Source: Calendula officinalis (lineage: Eukaryota; Streptophyta; Magnoliopsida; Asterales; Asteraceae). Taken from it: 64,000 nucleotides of DNA. A program made the position numbers and the translations under genes. Shown here piece after piece: positions 14,666 through 29,398 of the stretch (its first letter is position 1; each line of letters opens with the position of its first letter). The stretch lies in assembly GCA_963853835.1 (NCBI GenBank), contig OY970828.1, positions 17,055,813-17,119,812 on the forward strand, read 5' to 3'. The notes under the pieces were generated by a model. That model worked only from the letters and a program-made list of their open reading frames with translations. It made no database searches and was not told the origin of the DNA.

Positions 14666-15850
14666 TCCATAACTCATAGCGATGGCCCTTGAACCATTAT
14701 AACTACTAGCCATGACCAATAGCTTATAGATATCCATTTTACAAGTAATAGGTTTCCATTACCCATAACCATGGCCCTTGAACCATTATAACAACTAGAT
14801 GTCCATATCTCATATCGATCGCCCTTTAACCAATATAACTACTAGCCATAACCAATAGCCTATAGATATCCACATTACAAGTAATAAGTGTCCATAACCA
14901 AAAACCATGGCCCTTGAACCATCATAACCACTAGATGTCCATAACTCATACCGATGGCCCTTCAACCATTATAATTACTAGCCATGACCAATAGCCTATA
15001 GATATCAACATTACAAGTAATAAGTGTCCATAACCCATAACCATGGCCCTTGAACCATCCTAACCACTAGATGTCCATACCTCATACCGATGGCCCTTGA
15101 ACCATTATAATTACAAGCCATGACACATACCCTATAGGTATCCACACTACATGTAATAAGTGTCCATAACCATGGCCCTTGAACCATTATAAACACTAGA
15201 TGTCCATAACTCATACCAATGTCCCTTGAACCACTATAACTACTAGCCATGACCCATAGCCTATAGATATCCATTTAACATGTAATAGTTGTCCATAACC
15301 CATACACATGACCCTTGAATCATTAAAACCACCAGATGTCCATAACTCATAGCGATGGCCCTTGAACCATTATAACTACTAGCCATGACCAATAGCCTAT
15401 AGATATGCATTTAACAAGTAATAGGTGTCCATAACCCATACGCATGGCCCTTGAACCATTATAACTACTAGCCGACCAATAGCCTATAATTATCCATTTT
15501 AAAGGTAAGTGGTGTCCATAACCCATAACCATCGCCCTTGAACCATTATAACCACTAGATGTCCATAACTCATAGCGATGGCCCTTGAACCATTATAACT
15601 ACAAGCCATGACCAACAGCCTATAGATATCCATTTTACAAGTAATAGGTGTCCATTACCCATAACCATGGCCCTTGAACCATTATAACAACTAGATGTCC
15701 ATATCTCATGCCGATCGCCCTTTAACCGATATAACTACTAGCCATGACCAATAGCCTATAGATATCCACATTACAAGTAATAAGTGTCCATAAACCAAAA
15801 CCATGGCCCTTGAACCATCATAATCACTAGATGTCAATAACTCATACCGA
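14666..15850. repeat. Duplicated family B segment, copy 2 of 2
   Basis: Partner of 11040-12360 with one monomer missing near 15340. It shows that B block 1 grew by multi-monomer segmental duplication as well as by local exchange. Confidence 0.8.
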
Positions 15851-17886
15851 TGGCCCTTGAACCATTATAACTGCTAGCCATGACCAATAGCCTATAGATA
15901 TCCATTTAACATGTAATAGGTGTCCGTAACCCATACACATGACCCTTGAACCATTATAACCACTAGATGACCATAAATCATACCATTGGCCCTTAAACCA
16001 TTATAACTACTAGCCATGACAAGTAGCCTACAAATATCCATTTTAAAAGTAATAGGTGTCCATAACCCATAACCATGGCCCTTGAACCACTAGATGTACA
16101 TAACTCATAGCGATGGCCCTTGAACCATTATAACAACTAGCCATGACCAATAGCCTATAGATATCCACATTACAAGTAATAAGTGTCCATAACCCGTTAC
16201 CATGGCCCTTGAACCATCCTAACCACAACATGTCCATACCTCATACCGATGGCCCTTGAACCATTATAACTACAAGCCATGACCCATACCCTATAGATAT
16301 CCACATTACACGTAATAAGTGTCCATAACCAGGGCCCTTGAACCATTATAACCACTAGAAGTCCATAACTCATACCAATGGCCCTTGACCCATTATAACT
16401 ACTAGCCATGATCCATAGCCTATAGATATCCATTTAACATGTAATAGTTGTCCATAACCCATACACATGACCCTTGAATCATTAAAACCACTAGATGTCC
16501 ATAACTCATAACAATGGCCCTTGAACCATTATAACTACTAGCCATGACCAGTAGCCTATATATATCCATTTTAAAAGTAATAGGTGTCCATAACCCATAA
16601 CCATGGCCCTTGAACCACTATAACCACTAGATGTCCATAACTCATAGCGATGGCCCTTGAACCATTATAACAACTAGCCATGACCAATAGCCTATAATTA
16701 TCCATTTTAAAGGTAAGTGGTGTCCATAACCCATAACCATCGCCCTTGAACCATTATAACCACTAGATGTCCATAACTCATAGCGATGGCCCTTGAACCA
16801 TTATAACTACAAGCCATGACCAACAGCCTATAGATATCCATTTTACAAGTAATAGGTGTCCATTACCCATAACCATGGCCCTTGAACCACTATAACCACT
16901 AGATGTCCATAACTCATAGCGATGGCCCTTGAACCATTATAACAACTAGCCATGACCAATAGCCTATAGATATCGATTTAACAAGTAATAGGTGTCCGTA
17001 ACCCATACACATGACCCTTGAACCGTTATAACCACTAGATGACCATAAATATTACCAATGGCCCTTGAACCATTATAACTACTAGCCGACCAATAGCCTA
17101 TAATTATCCATTTTATAGGTAAGTGGTGTCCATAACCCATAACCATGGCCCTTGAACCATTATAACCACTAGATGTCCATAACTCATAGCGATGGCCCTT
17201 GAACCATTATAACTACTAGCCATGACCAATAGCCTACCATTTAACATGTAATAAGTGTCCATAACCCATAACCATGGCCCTTGAGCCACTATAACCACTA
17301 GATGTCCATAACTCATAGCGATGGCCCTTGAACATTTATAACAACTAGTCATGACCAATAGCCTATAGATATCCATTTTACAAGTAATAGGTGTCCATTA
17401 CCCATAACCATGGCCCTTGAACCATTATAACAACTAGATGTCCTTATCTCATACCGATCGCCCTTTAACAAATATAACAACTAGCCATGACCAATAGCCT
17501 ATAGATATCCACATTACAAGTAATAAGTGTCCATAACCCATAACCATGACCCTTGAACCATCATAACCACTAGATGACCATAACACATACCGATGGCCCT
17601 TGAACCATTATAACTACTAGCCATGACCAATGGCCCATAGATATCCATTTAACAAGTAATAGGTGTCCGTAACCCATACACATGACCCTTGAACCATTAT
17701 AACCACAAGATGACCATAAATCATACCAATGGCCCTTGAACCATTATAACTACTAGCCGACCAATGGCCTATAATTATCCATTTTACAGGTAAGTGGTGT
17801 CCATAACCCATAACCATGGCCCTTGAACCATTATAACCACTAGATGTCCATAACTCATAGCGATGGCCCTTGAACCATTATAACTA

Positions 17887-20500
17887 CTAGCCATACCTAT
17901 AGATATCCATTTAACATGTAATTGGTGTCCATAACCCATAACCATGGCCCTTGAACCACTATAACCACTAGATGTTTATAACCCATAGCAATGGCCCTTG
18001 AACATTTATAACAACTAGTCATGACCAATAAAATAGCCTATAGATATCAATTTTACAAGTAATAGGTGTCCATTACCGATAACCATGGCCCTTGAACCAT
18101 TATAACAACTAGATGTCCATCTCTCATACAGATCGCCCTTTAACCAATATAACTACTAGCCATGACCAATAGCTTATAGATATCCACATTACAAGTGATA
18201 AGTGTCCATAACCCATAACCATGGCCCTTGAACCATCATAATCACTAGATGTCCATAACGCATACCGATGGCCCTTGAACCATTATAACTACTAGCCATG
18301 ACCAATAGCCTATAGATATTCATTTAACATGTAATAGGTGTCCCTAACCCATACACATGACCCTTGAACCATTATAACCACAAGATGACCATAAATCATA
18401 CCAATGGCCCTTGAACCATTATAACTACTAGCCGACCAATGGCCTATAATTATCCATTTTACAGGTAAGTGGTGTCCATAACCCATAACCATGGCCCTTG
18501 AACCATTATAACCACTAGATATCCATAACTCATAGCGATGGCCCTTGAACCATTATAACTACTAGCCATACCTATAGATATCCATTTAACATGTAATAGG
18601 TGTCCATAACCCATAACCATGGCCCTTGAACCACTATAACCACTAGATGTTTATAACCCATAGCGATGGCCCTTGAACATTTATAACAACTAGTCATGAC
18701 CAATAGCCTATAGATATCCATTTTACAAGTAATAGGTGTCCATTACCGATAACCATGGCCCTTGAACCATTATAACAACTAGATGTCCATCTCTCATACA
18801 GATCGCCCTTTAACCAATATAACTACTAGCCATGACCAATAGCTTATAGATATCCACATTACAAGTGATAAGTGTCCATAACCCATAACCATGGCCCTTG
18901 AACCATCATAATCACTAGATGTCCATAACGCATACCGATGGCCCTTGAACCATTATAACTACTAGCCATGACCAATAGCCTATAGATATCCATTTAACAT
19001 GTAATAGGTGTTCGTAACCCATACACATGACCCTTGAACCATTATAACCACTAGATGACCATAAATCATACCAATGGCCCTTGAACCATTATAACTACTA
19101 GCCATGACAAGTAGCCTATAATTATCCATTTTACAGGTAAGTGGTGTCCATAACCCATAACCATGGCCCTTGAACCATTATAACCATTAGATGTCCATAA
19201 CTCATAGTGATGGCCCTTGAACATTTATAACAACTAGCCATGACCAATAGCCTATAGATATCCATTTTATAAGTAATAGGTGTCCATTACCCATAACCAT
19301 GGCCCTTGAACCATTATAACAACTAGATGTCCATATCTCATACCGATCGCCCTTTAAACAATATAACTACTAGCCATGACCAATAGCCTATAGACATCCA
19401 CATTACAAGTAATAAGTGTCCATAACCCATAACCATGGCCCTTGAACAATCATAACCACTAGATGACCATAACACATACCGATGGCCCTTGAACCATTAT
19501 AACTACTAGCCATGACCAATAGCCCATAGATATCCATTTAACAAGTAATAGGTGTCCGTAACCCATACACATGACCCTTGAACCATTATAACCACAAGAT
19601 GACCAAAAATCATACCAATGGCTCTTGAACCATTATAACTACTAGCCGACCAATGGCCTATAATTATCCATTTTACAGGTAAGTGGTGTCCATAACCCAT
19701 AACCATGGCCCTTGAACCATTATAACCACTAGATGTCCATAACTCATAGCTATGGCCCTTGAACCATTATAACTACTAGCCATACGTATAGATATCCATT
19801 TAACATGTAATAGGTGTCCATAACCCATAACCATGGCCCTTGAACCACTATAACCACTAGATGTTTATAACCCATAGCGATGGCCCTTGAACATTTATAA
19901 CAACTAGTCATGACCAATAGCCTATAGATATCCATTTTACAAGTAATAGGTGTCCATTACCGATAACCATGGCCCTTGAACCATTATAAAAACTAGATGT
20001 CCATCTCTCATACAGATCGCCCTTTAACCAATATAACTACTAGCCATGACCAATAGCTTATAGATATCCACATTACAAGTGATAAGTGTCCATAACCCAT
20101 AACCATGGCCCTTGAACCGTCATAATCACTAGATGTCCATAACGCATACCGATGGCCCTTGAACCATTATAACTACTAGCCATGACCAATAGCCTATAGA
20201 TATCCATTTAACATGTAATAGGTGTTCGTAACCCATACACATGACCCTTGAACCATTATAACCACTGATGACCATAAATCATACCAATGGCCCTTGAACC
20301 ATTATAACTACTAGCCATGACAAGTAGCCTATAATTATCCATTTTACATGTAAGTGGTGTCCATAACCCATAACCATGGCCCTTGAACCATTATAACCAC
20401 TAGATGTCCATAACTCATAGTGATGGCCCTTGAACCATTATAACTACTAGCCATGACCAACCGCCTATAGATATCCATTTTACAAGTAATAGGTGTCCAT
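17887..20500. repeat. Family B local higher-order repeat, three near-identical sub-blocks
   Basis: The diagnostic spelling gatgtttataacccatagc occurs at 17971, 18646 and 19860. The spelling agcttatagatatcc followed by acaagtgataag occurs at 18171, 18841 and about 20055. Offsets are ~670 bp (5 monomers) and ~1214 bp (9 monomers). The first copy has a 5-bp insertion near 18030. Confidence 0.82.
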
Positions 20501-23500
20501 TACCCATAACCATGGCCCTTGAACTATTATAACAACTAGATGTCCATATCTCATACCGATCGCCCTTTAACCAATATAACGACTAGCCATGACCAATACC
20601 CTATAGATATCCACATTACAAGTAATAAGTGTCCATAACCCATAACCATGGCCCTTGAACCATCATAATCACTAGATGTCCATAACTCATACCGATGGCC
20701 CTTTAACCATTATAACTACTAGCCATGACCAATAGCCTATAGATATCCATTTAACATGTAATAGGTGTCCGTAACCCATACACATGACCCTTGAACCATC
20801 AAAATCACTAGATGTCCATAACTCTTACCGATTGCCCTTGAACCATTATAACTACTAGCCATGACAAATAGCCTATAGATATCCATTTAACATGTAATAG
20901 GTGTCCATAACCCATAACGATGGCCCTTGAACCATTATAACCACTTGATGTCCATAACTCATACCGATAGCCCTTGAACCATTATAACTACTAGCCACGA
21001 CCCATAGCCTATAGATATCCACATTACAAGTAATAAGTGTCAATAACCCATAACCATGGCCCTTGAACCAGTATAACCACTAGATGTCCATAACTCATAG
21101 CGATGGCCCTTATACCATTATAACTACTAGCCATGACCAATAGCCTATAGATATCCATTTAATAAGTAATAAGTGTCCGTAACCCATACACATGACCCTT
21201 GAACCATCCGAACCACTAGATGTCCATACCTCATACCGATGGCCTTTGAACCATTATAACTACAAGCCATGACCCATACCCTATAGATATCCACATTACA
21301 CGTAATAAGTGTCCATAACCATGGCCCTTGAAACATTATAACCACTAGATGTCCATAACTCATACCAATGGCCCATGAACCATTATAACTACTAGCCATG
21401 ACCCATAGCCTATAGATATCCATTTAACATGTAATAGTTGTCCATAACCCATACACATGACCCTTGAATCATTATAACCACTAGATGTCAATGGCCCTTG
21501 AACCATTATAACTACTAGCCGACCAATAGCCTATAATTATCCATTTTACAGGTAAGTGGTGTCCATAACCCATAACCATGGCCCTTGAACCATTATAACC
21601 ACTAGATGTCCATAACTCATAGCGATGGCCCTTGAACCATTATAACTACTAGCCATGACCAATAGCCTACCATTTAACATGTAATAGGTGTCCATAACCC
21701 ATAACCATGGCCCTAGAACCACTATAACCACTAGATGTCCATAACTCATAGCGATGGCCCTTGAACATTTATAACAACTAGTCATGACCAATAGCCTATA
21801 GATATCCATTTTACAAGTAATAGGTGTCCATTAACCATAACCATGGCCCTTGAACCATTATAATAACTAGATGTCCATATCTCATACCGATCGCCCTTTA
21901 ACCAATATAACTACTAGCCATGACCAATAGCCTATAGATATCCACATTAAAAGTAATAATTGTCCATAACCCATAACCATGGCCCTTGAACCATCATAAT
22001 CACTAGATGTCCATAACTCATACCGATGGCCCTTGAACCATTATAACTACTAGCCATGACCAATAGCCTATAGATATCCATTTAACATGTAATAGGTGTC
22101 CGTAACCCATACACATGACCCTTTAACCATTATAACCACTAGATGACCATAAATCATACCAATGGCCCTTGAACCATTATAACTACTAGCCATGACAAGT
22201 AGCCTATAATTATCCATTTTACAGGTAAGTGGTGTCCATAACCCATAACCATGGCCCTTGAACCACTATACCCACTAGATGTCCATAACTCATAGCGATG
22301 GCCCTTGAACATTTATAACAACTAGCCATGACCAATAGCCTATAGATATCCATTTTACAAGTAATAGGTGTCCATTACCCATAACCATGGCCCTTGAACC
22401 ATTATAACAACTAGATGTCCATATCTCATACCGATCGCCCTTTAAACAATATAACTACTAGCCATGACCAATAGCCTATATATATCCACATTACAAGTAA
22501 TAAGTGTCCATAACCCATAACCATGGCCCCTGAACCATCATAACCACTAGATTACCATAGCACATACCGATGGCCCTTGAACAATTATAACTATTAGCCA
22601 TGACCAATAGCCCATAGATATCCATTTAACAAGTAATAGGTGTCCGTAACCCATGGCCCTTGAACCATTATAACCACTAGATGTCCATAACTCATAGCGA
22701 TGGCCCTTGAACCATTATAACTACTAGCCATACCTATAGATATCCATTTAACATGTAATAGGTGTCCATAACCCATAACCATGGCCCGTGAACCACTATA
22801 ACCACTAGATGTCCATAACTCATAGCGATGGCCCTTGAACATTTATAACAGCTAGTCATGACCAATAGCCTATAGATATCCATTTTACAAGTAATAGGTG
22901 TCCATTACCCATAACCATGACCCTTGAACCATTATAACAATTAGATGTCCATATCTCATACCGATCGCCCTTTAACCAATATAAATACTAGCCATGACCA
23001 ATAGCCTATAGATATCCACATTACAAGTAATAAGTGTCCATAACCCATAACCATGGCCCTTGAACCATCATAATCACTAGATGTCCATAACTCATACCGA
23101 TGGCCCTTGAACCAATATAACTACTAGCCATGACCAATAGCCTATAGATATTCATTTAACAAGTCATAGGTCTCCATTACCCATACACATGACCCTTGAA
23201 TCATTATAACCATTAGATGTCCATAACTCATAAAAATGGCCCTTGAACCATTATAACTTCTAGCGATGACCAGTCGCCTATAGATATCCATTTTAAAAGT
23301 AATATGTGTCCAAAACCCATAACCATGGCCCTTGAACCATTATAACCACTAGATCTCCATAACTCATAGCGATGGCCCTTGAACCATTATAACTACTAGC
23401 CATGACCAATAGCCTATAGATGTCCATTTTACAAGTAATAGGTGTCCATTACCCATAACCATGACCCTTGAACCATTATAACAACTAGATGTCCATATCT

Positions 23501-26262
23501 CATACCGATCGCCCTTTAACCAATATAACTACTAGCCATGACCAATAGCCTATAGATATCCACATTAATAAGTGTCCATAACCCAAAATCATTGCCCCTG
23601 AACCATTATAACCACTACATGTCCATAACTCATACCGATGGCCCTTGAACAAATATAACTACTAGCCATGACCAATAGCCTATAGATATTCATTTAACAA
23701 GTAATAGGTGTCCATTACCCATACACATGACCCTTGAATCATTATAACCATTAGATGTCCATAACTCATAAAAATGGCCCTTGAGCCATTATAACTTCTA
23801 GCGATGACCAGTCGCATATAGATATCCATTTTAAAAGTAATAGGTGTCCATAACCCATAACCATGGCCCTTGAACCATTATAACCACTAGATGTCCATAA
23901 CTCATAGCGATGGCCCTTGAACCATTATAACTACTAACGATGACCAATAGCCTATAGATATCCATTTTACAAGTAATAGGTGTCCATTACCCATAAGCAT
24001 GGCCCGTGAACCATTATAACAACTAGATGTCCATATCTCATACCGATCGCCCTTTAACCAATATAACTACTAGCCATGACCAATAGCCTATAGATATCCA
24101 CATTACAAGTATTAAGTGTCCATAACCCAAAACCATGGCCCTTGAACCATCATAACCACCAGATGTCCATAACTCATACCGATGGCCCTTGAACCATTAT
24201 AACTACTAGCCATGACCAATAGCCTATAGATATCCACATTACAAGTAATAAGTGTCATTAACACATACATAACCATGGCCCTTTAACCATCATAACCACT
24301 AGATGACCATAACTCATACCATTAGCCCTTGAACCATTATAACTACTAGCCATGATCCATAGCCTATAGATATCCACATTACACGTAATAAGTGTCCATA
24401 GCCATGGCCCTTGAACTATTATAACCACTAGATGACCATAAATAGTACCAATAGCCCTTGAGCCATTATAACTAACTTCTAGCTGACCAATAGCCTATAA
24501 TTATCCATTTTACAGGTAAGAGGTGTCCATAACCCATAACCATGGCCCTTGAACCATTATAATCACTAGATGTCCATAACTCATAGCGATGGCCCTTGAA
24601 CCATTATAACTACTGGCCATGAGCAATAGCCTATAGATATCCATTTTACAAGTAATAGGTGTCCATTACCCATAACCATGACCCTTGAACCATTATAACA
24701 ACTAGATATCCATATCTCATACCAATCGCCCTTTAACCAATATAACTACTAGCCATGACCAATAGCCTATAGATATCCACATTAGTAAGTGTCCATAACC
24801 CATAATCATTGCCCCTGAACCATCATAACCACTACATGTCCATAACTCATACCGATGGCCCTTGAACCAATATAACTACTAGCCATGACCAATAGCCTAT
24901 AGATACCCATTTAACAAGTAATAGGTCTCCATTACCCATACACATGACCCTAGAATCATTATAACCATTAGATGTCCATAACTCATAAAAATGACCCTTG
25001 AACCATTATAACTTCTAGCGATGACCAGTCGCCTATAGATATCCGTTTTAAAAGTATTAGGTGTCCATAACCCATAACCATGGCCCTTGAACCATTATAA
25101 CCACTAGATGTCCATAACTCATAGCGATGGCCCTTGAACCATTATAACTACTAGCGATGACCAATAGCCTATAGATATCCATTTTACAAGTAATAAGTGT
25201 CCATTACCCATAACCATGACCCTTGAACCATTATAACAACTAGATATCCATGTCTCATACCGATCGCCCTTAACCAATATAACGACTAGCCATGACCAAG
25301 AGCCTATAGATATCCACATTAGTAAGTGTCCATAACCCATAATAATTGCCCCTGAACCATCATAACCACTACATGTCCATAACTCATACTGATGGCCCTT
25401 GAACCAATATAACTACTAGCCATGACCAATAGCCTATAGATACTCATTTAACAAGTAATAGGTCTCCATTACCCATACACATGACCCTTGAATCATTATA
25501 ACCATTAGATGTCCATAACTCATAAAAATGGCCCTTGAACCATTATAACTTCTAGCGATGACCATTCGCCTATAGATATCCATTTTAAAAGTAATAGGTG
25601 TCGATAACCCATAATCATGGCCCTTGAACCATTATAACCACTAGATGTCCATAACTCATAGCGATGGCCCTTGAACCATTATAACTACTAGCGATGACCA
25701 ATAGCCTATAGATATCCATTTTACAAGTAATAGGTGTCCATTACCCATAACCATGGCCCTTGAACCATTATAACACATAGATGTCCATATCTCATACCGA
25801 TCGCCCTTTAACCAATATAACGACTAGCCATGACCAATAGCCTATAGATATCCACATTACAAGTAATAAGTGTCCATAACCCATACCCATGGCCCTTGAA
25901 CCATCATAATCACTAGATGTCCATAACTCATACCGATGGCTCTTGAACCATTATAACTACTAGCCATGACCAATAGCCTATAGAGTTCCATTTAACATGT
26001 AATAGGTGTCCGTAACCCATACACATGACCCTTGAACCATTATAACCACTAGATGACCATAAATCATACCATTGGCCCTTGAACCATTATAACTACTAGC
26101 CATGACCTGTAGCCTATAGATATCCATTTTACAAGTAATAGGTGTCCGTAACCCATATTTATGGCCCTTGAACCATTATAACCACTAGATGTCCATAACT
26201 CATAGCGATGGCCCTTGAACCATTATAACTAAATGACCAATAGCCTATAGATATCCATTTTG

Positions 26263-26267
26263 GGAGT
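26263..26267. other. Target site duplication, left of gypsy element
   Basis: GGAGT directly left of the left LTR. It pairs with GAAGT at 36543-36547 (one mismatch). The uninterrupted satellite reads gaagt at this place, so the left copy carries the mutation. Confidence 0.8.
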
Positions 26268-28886
26268 TGTAACACCTAAATTTTACAAGAATTTAAAAAT
26301 TTTCGATTACAATATTTTAATATAAAATGTCTCAATAATTTAAATATTTAAAATCCCAAAATAGTAAGGTCGTTATTTAACAAAAATCTTAAATGCGGAA
26401 ATAGTTTAATAGAGTAAAATGTTTAGTAAAATAATAAATGTTGTCCACATCAGCATAGGTAGAATACAACGGTCAACCGTCCACCTTCTCCTTCCCTTTG
26501 CTAGTACCTGAAACAGTGGGGGAAAATAGGGGTCAGCTGGGAAGGTGAGTGAATAGTCTCAAAATGCAAACAATCATAACATACAACACATGAGGGCACA
26601 TCGGTGTACTCCTAGTCAGAAACTACTCGATTAATTACTCAGATTTATTTCTCAGATTTTATTACTCAGATTTTAATTTATATAGCGCGCTTGTGTGATT
26701 TGGGATGAGAGATCACCCTGGCCCCTCCTCACACCTCAGATAGGAGTGATCCCAAAACTCAGACGGGAATAATCCCAAAAACTCAGACGGGAGGTGATCC
26801 CAAAACTCAGATGTGTGTTATTATGGTTTATTATCTATTTAACATAATTATCTCAGATTGCCCTAGCAAGTAATAGCACAGAATGACTCTGTGCCGAGCT
26901 CAGTTACCCAGGCACAATGTCTCAGATCATGAATAAGTAAAAAAACTACTCAGATACTCAGATAACAGATCAAACTCAGATAACAAATCAAACTCAGATA
27001 ACAGATCAAACTCAGATAACAATTATGGTGTAAGAAATGTAACACGTAAGTCATGCATGTACAACGTTAAAACTGAATACACGGTGAGAATACTCACCTC
27101 GAGAAAACGTAAGCTCCAAAGGGTTCCCGACAGTCAAAGGTACAGCACGTTATCTCCTAGACGGTCCTAAAACCAAAAACGAAACCCAGAATTAAAATCC
27201 TACCCGAGGGCTTATTTTAGAAAACTGGCAGCACCCGTCAGTCTCACGGGAACTGCCATAACTCCTAAACGGCTCATTAGATTTTTCCCATCTTTTTACC
27301 ACGACAACTAGACAATCAGAACTACAATATACTGTGAGACGGTCATTGGCCAAAACAGACTCTAAATGTCTCAAAACAGTGTTGCAAGACAGAAATGTCG
27401 CACAGATCATTTTCCTAACAGCAGCATAATAAAATGGTTATAACTTTTAAACCGTAATTCGGATTGACGAGAGGGTTGCGGCGTTGAAAAGCTAACTCAG
27501 AAAACAAGGTCTCAGCACGGGCCAAAAACCCGAGAGACCATTTTAAGCACATCAAAAATCCTTTAGAACAGTAGGGCAGGTTCTGCCCGAAAATTTAACT
27601 TATAAAACTTGTTTTAACAACCCTACTTGCCACCGAACATAACCCGACACCCTCGAAGGTCAGAAACTAATCAGCAACTACCCGGGACTTGTACAATTGG
27701 AATGAGAACAGTTTAAGTAAGATTCGATTAGCCATTGAAAAGAGAACGACTTAACAACTATCACGTGACACTAAGATCAAAACCAACAATTTAACACATT
27801 ACAAGTATCAACCCGAGCCCTCAATGGCTCGGGATTTCCCTGTCCAATCCCTACAGAATCATAGGTTATTCTCAACAGTTAAGGAATCGAAAAGAAAGAG
27901 ACACGGAAAATTAATCGTTCACATAGACAGTAAAAGATTATACCGAATACACAGTCTCTAGATTTCGGTTGTGGAATTTGGGAGACAACCTTCGCACCTC
28001 ACTTGGCTCGATCAAAAGGTTCACCCGATTGCTTCTTCTGCTTGCGATTGCTTCTTCTGCTTGCTTCGATGATAGACAGACAATAAGGAGAACAATTCGT
28101 GAGTTCAAGCCATAACGAGAAAATAATGAAGGCAAGTGGAAAACAATACCGATTGCTTCTAAGATTCTGGTGCGACGCTGATTTTGCGATCACAAGGGAC
28201 AACAGCGAGTGAGAGTTCCTGCTCGACGAGATTCACGATCGACGAATAGAGGAGCGATTGGTTTTGCTGATGCCGAATGAAGAACAAGAAGTACAGGTCG
28301 GTATTCTAGGGATTTGGGACACGAGTTTAATTTAAGTATAAAACAATTCAGGCCTCAAGCCCTTATGCTCGACCGGGCTTCAGCGAATAAAACAAGGACG
28401 AATTTAAACAAAGCCCACCACTTTGGAGATCGGTTGGGCTAAAAGAAAAATACCCATGGGATCGGATATACCGTACGTAATATATATGGGCTTGCTAAAA
28501 CGATTGCACAAGGTTAAAACATAAGGCTGAATATGGCTCTAACTGATCGGCCCACGGTTGTCATGAAAATTAAGCCCAAATCGAAGAATGGGGTGTGACA
28601 AGATCCGGTCCCTTTTATATATCTAAACCCACATACGAGTCTTGGCCTTGGCCCTTGGCCGGCCTTGACTCGTCGGTCAGAATTGGGAGTTTAGACGGAA
28701 CAAAAATAATCGAAACATCATCTATTTAATTACGTATACAAATTTTATGTCACGCAATAAGGTCCCTGAAAATAGATAATCCAAACGTCGCCTATTATTC
28801 TACTAACGACATCCATTAAGTAATATAGAAATTGTTTTAGACAATAAGTATAATTAAATTTAATTATAAAAATCTAGGGCGTTACA
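26268..28886 (-). repeat. 3' LTR of gypsy element (2619 bp)
   Basis: Left-hand copy on the plus strand, TGTAACACC to GGCGTTACA. It pairs with 34160-36542 with only scattered substitutions (a few percent at most by eye) plus two indels that make the partner 236 bp shorter. It holds a cluster of CTCAGA(T/C) words (26636-27025), short tandem repeats of about 18 bp near 26950-27020, and a 19-bp tandem pair near 28024-28062. Short frames inside it were not judged genes. Confidence 0.95.
28613..28621 (-). promoter_or_regulatory. Candidate TATA box in 3' LTR
   Basis: Minus strand reads TATATAAAAGGGACC here, about 265 bp inside the 5' side of the LTR in element orientation. It is the best TATA match in the LTR. 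The same word occurs in the other LTR. A transcript start about 30 bp downstream is inferred, not shown. Confidence 0.5.
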
Positions 28887-28900
28887 ACTCAATCCCACTT
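28887..28900 (-). other. Polypurine tract of gypsy element
   Basis: The minus strand reads AAGTGGGATTGAGT immediately before the 3' LTR. The position and purine richness fit the plus-strand primer site of a gypsy element; the two pyrimidine pairs make it imperfect. Confidence 0.65.
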
Positions 28901-28903
28901 GAA

Positions 28904-29398
28904 TTAGACTTCGTCCCCGAAGTCACTGCTCGTAAAAAGCTCAGGGTAGTTCTCACGCATATCAGACTCAGGTTCCCATGTCCACTCGGAACCCTTACGG
29001 TGTTGCCACTGCACCTTAACTAACACAATTTCCTTATTGCGCAAGGTCTTGACCTTACGGTCAAGAATCGCAATCGGATGCTCAATGTAGTTCAACTTTT
29101 CGTCAATCTGGATATCTTCTAATGGCACCACCACAGACTCATCGACAATACATTTTCGCAGTTGCGAAACGTGGAAAGTATTATGAATAAGATGGAGTTC
29201 TTCCGGTAAATCAAGACGATAAGCAACTTTACCAACTCTGCCGATCACCTGGTAAGGACCAATGTAACGAGGTCCCAACTTTCCCCTCTTCCTAAACCTG
29301 ATTACTCCCTTCCAAGGGGACACTTTCAGCAGCACATAATCCCCAACTTGAAATTCTAGAACGGAACGCCTCTTGTCTGCATAACTTTTCTGACGACT
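28904..29398 (-). pseudogene. Integrase C-terminal region and chromodomain (gypsy pol 3' end)
   Basis: Frame continues from the integrase core after a single TAG at 29399-29401, so the two parts were one protein. It contains the GPY/F-like region (GPRYIGPYQVI) and a C-terminal chromodomain with the aromatic cage neighbourhood WTWEPESDM and VKVQW. Chromodomains of this family steer integration toward heterochromatin, which fits insertion into satellite DNA. It ends at a normal stop just before the PPT. The downstream part is open but would only be made by readthrough of the nonsense codon. Confidence 0.88.

Larger units (their letters stand above)
6669..26267. repeat. Satellite family B, ~136-bp tandem array, block 1
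   Basis: Roughly 144 head-to-tail monomers of about 136 bp. Each holds an 89-bp part (ccatgaccaatagcctatag ... tataaccactag) followed by a 47-bp part starting atgtccataactcatac that repeats the second half of the 89-bp part. Most monomers have a CCATGG in the first half and cgatggcccttgaacc in the second. Variants include caccattac...(cacattacaagtaataag), (ttaacaagtaatagg) and (ttttacaggtaagagg) types. No conserved gene, tRNA or other unique sequence was seen in the block. 136 is not a multiple of 3, so no long frame can persist. Confidence 0.97.

Noticed and set aside
6673..26100. Many minus-strand frames of 60-94 codons in the 136-bp satellite
   Set aside because: Short, frame-shifting at each monomer and without conserved termini. 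They mirror the repeat sequence only.
1..26262. Possible CRISPR-like array (regular repeats)
   Set aside because: Repeats are contiguous with no unique spacers, units are 90-136 bp, and the context is eukaryotic. Tandem satellite.
27192..28202. Minus-strand frames of 65-72 codons inside the 3' LTR, one of which recurs in the 5' LTR (35827-36042)
   Set aside because: No family text. One spans a 19-bp tandem repeat, and the 5' LTR version is altered by a deletion. LTR sequence, not a gene.
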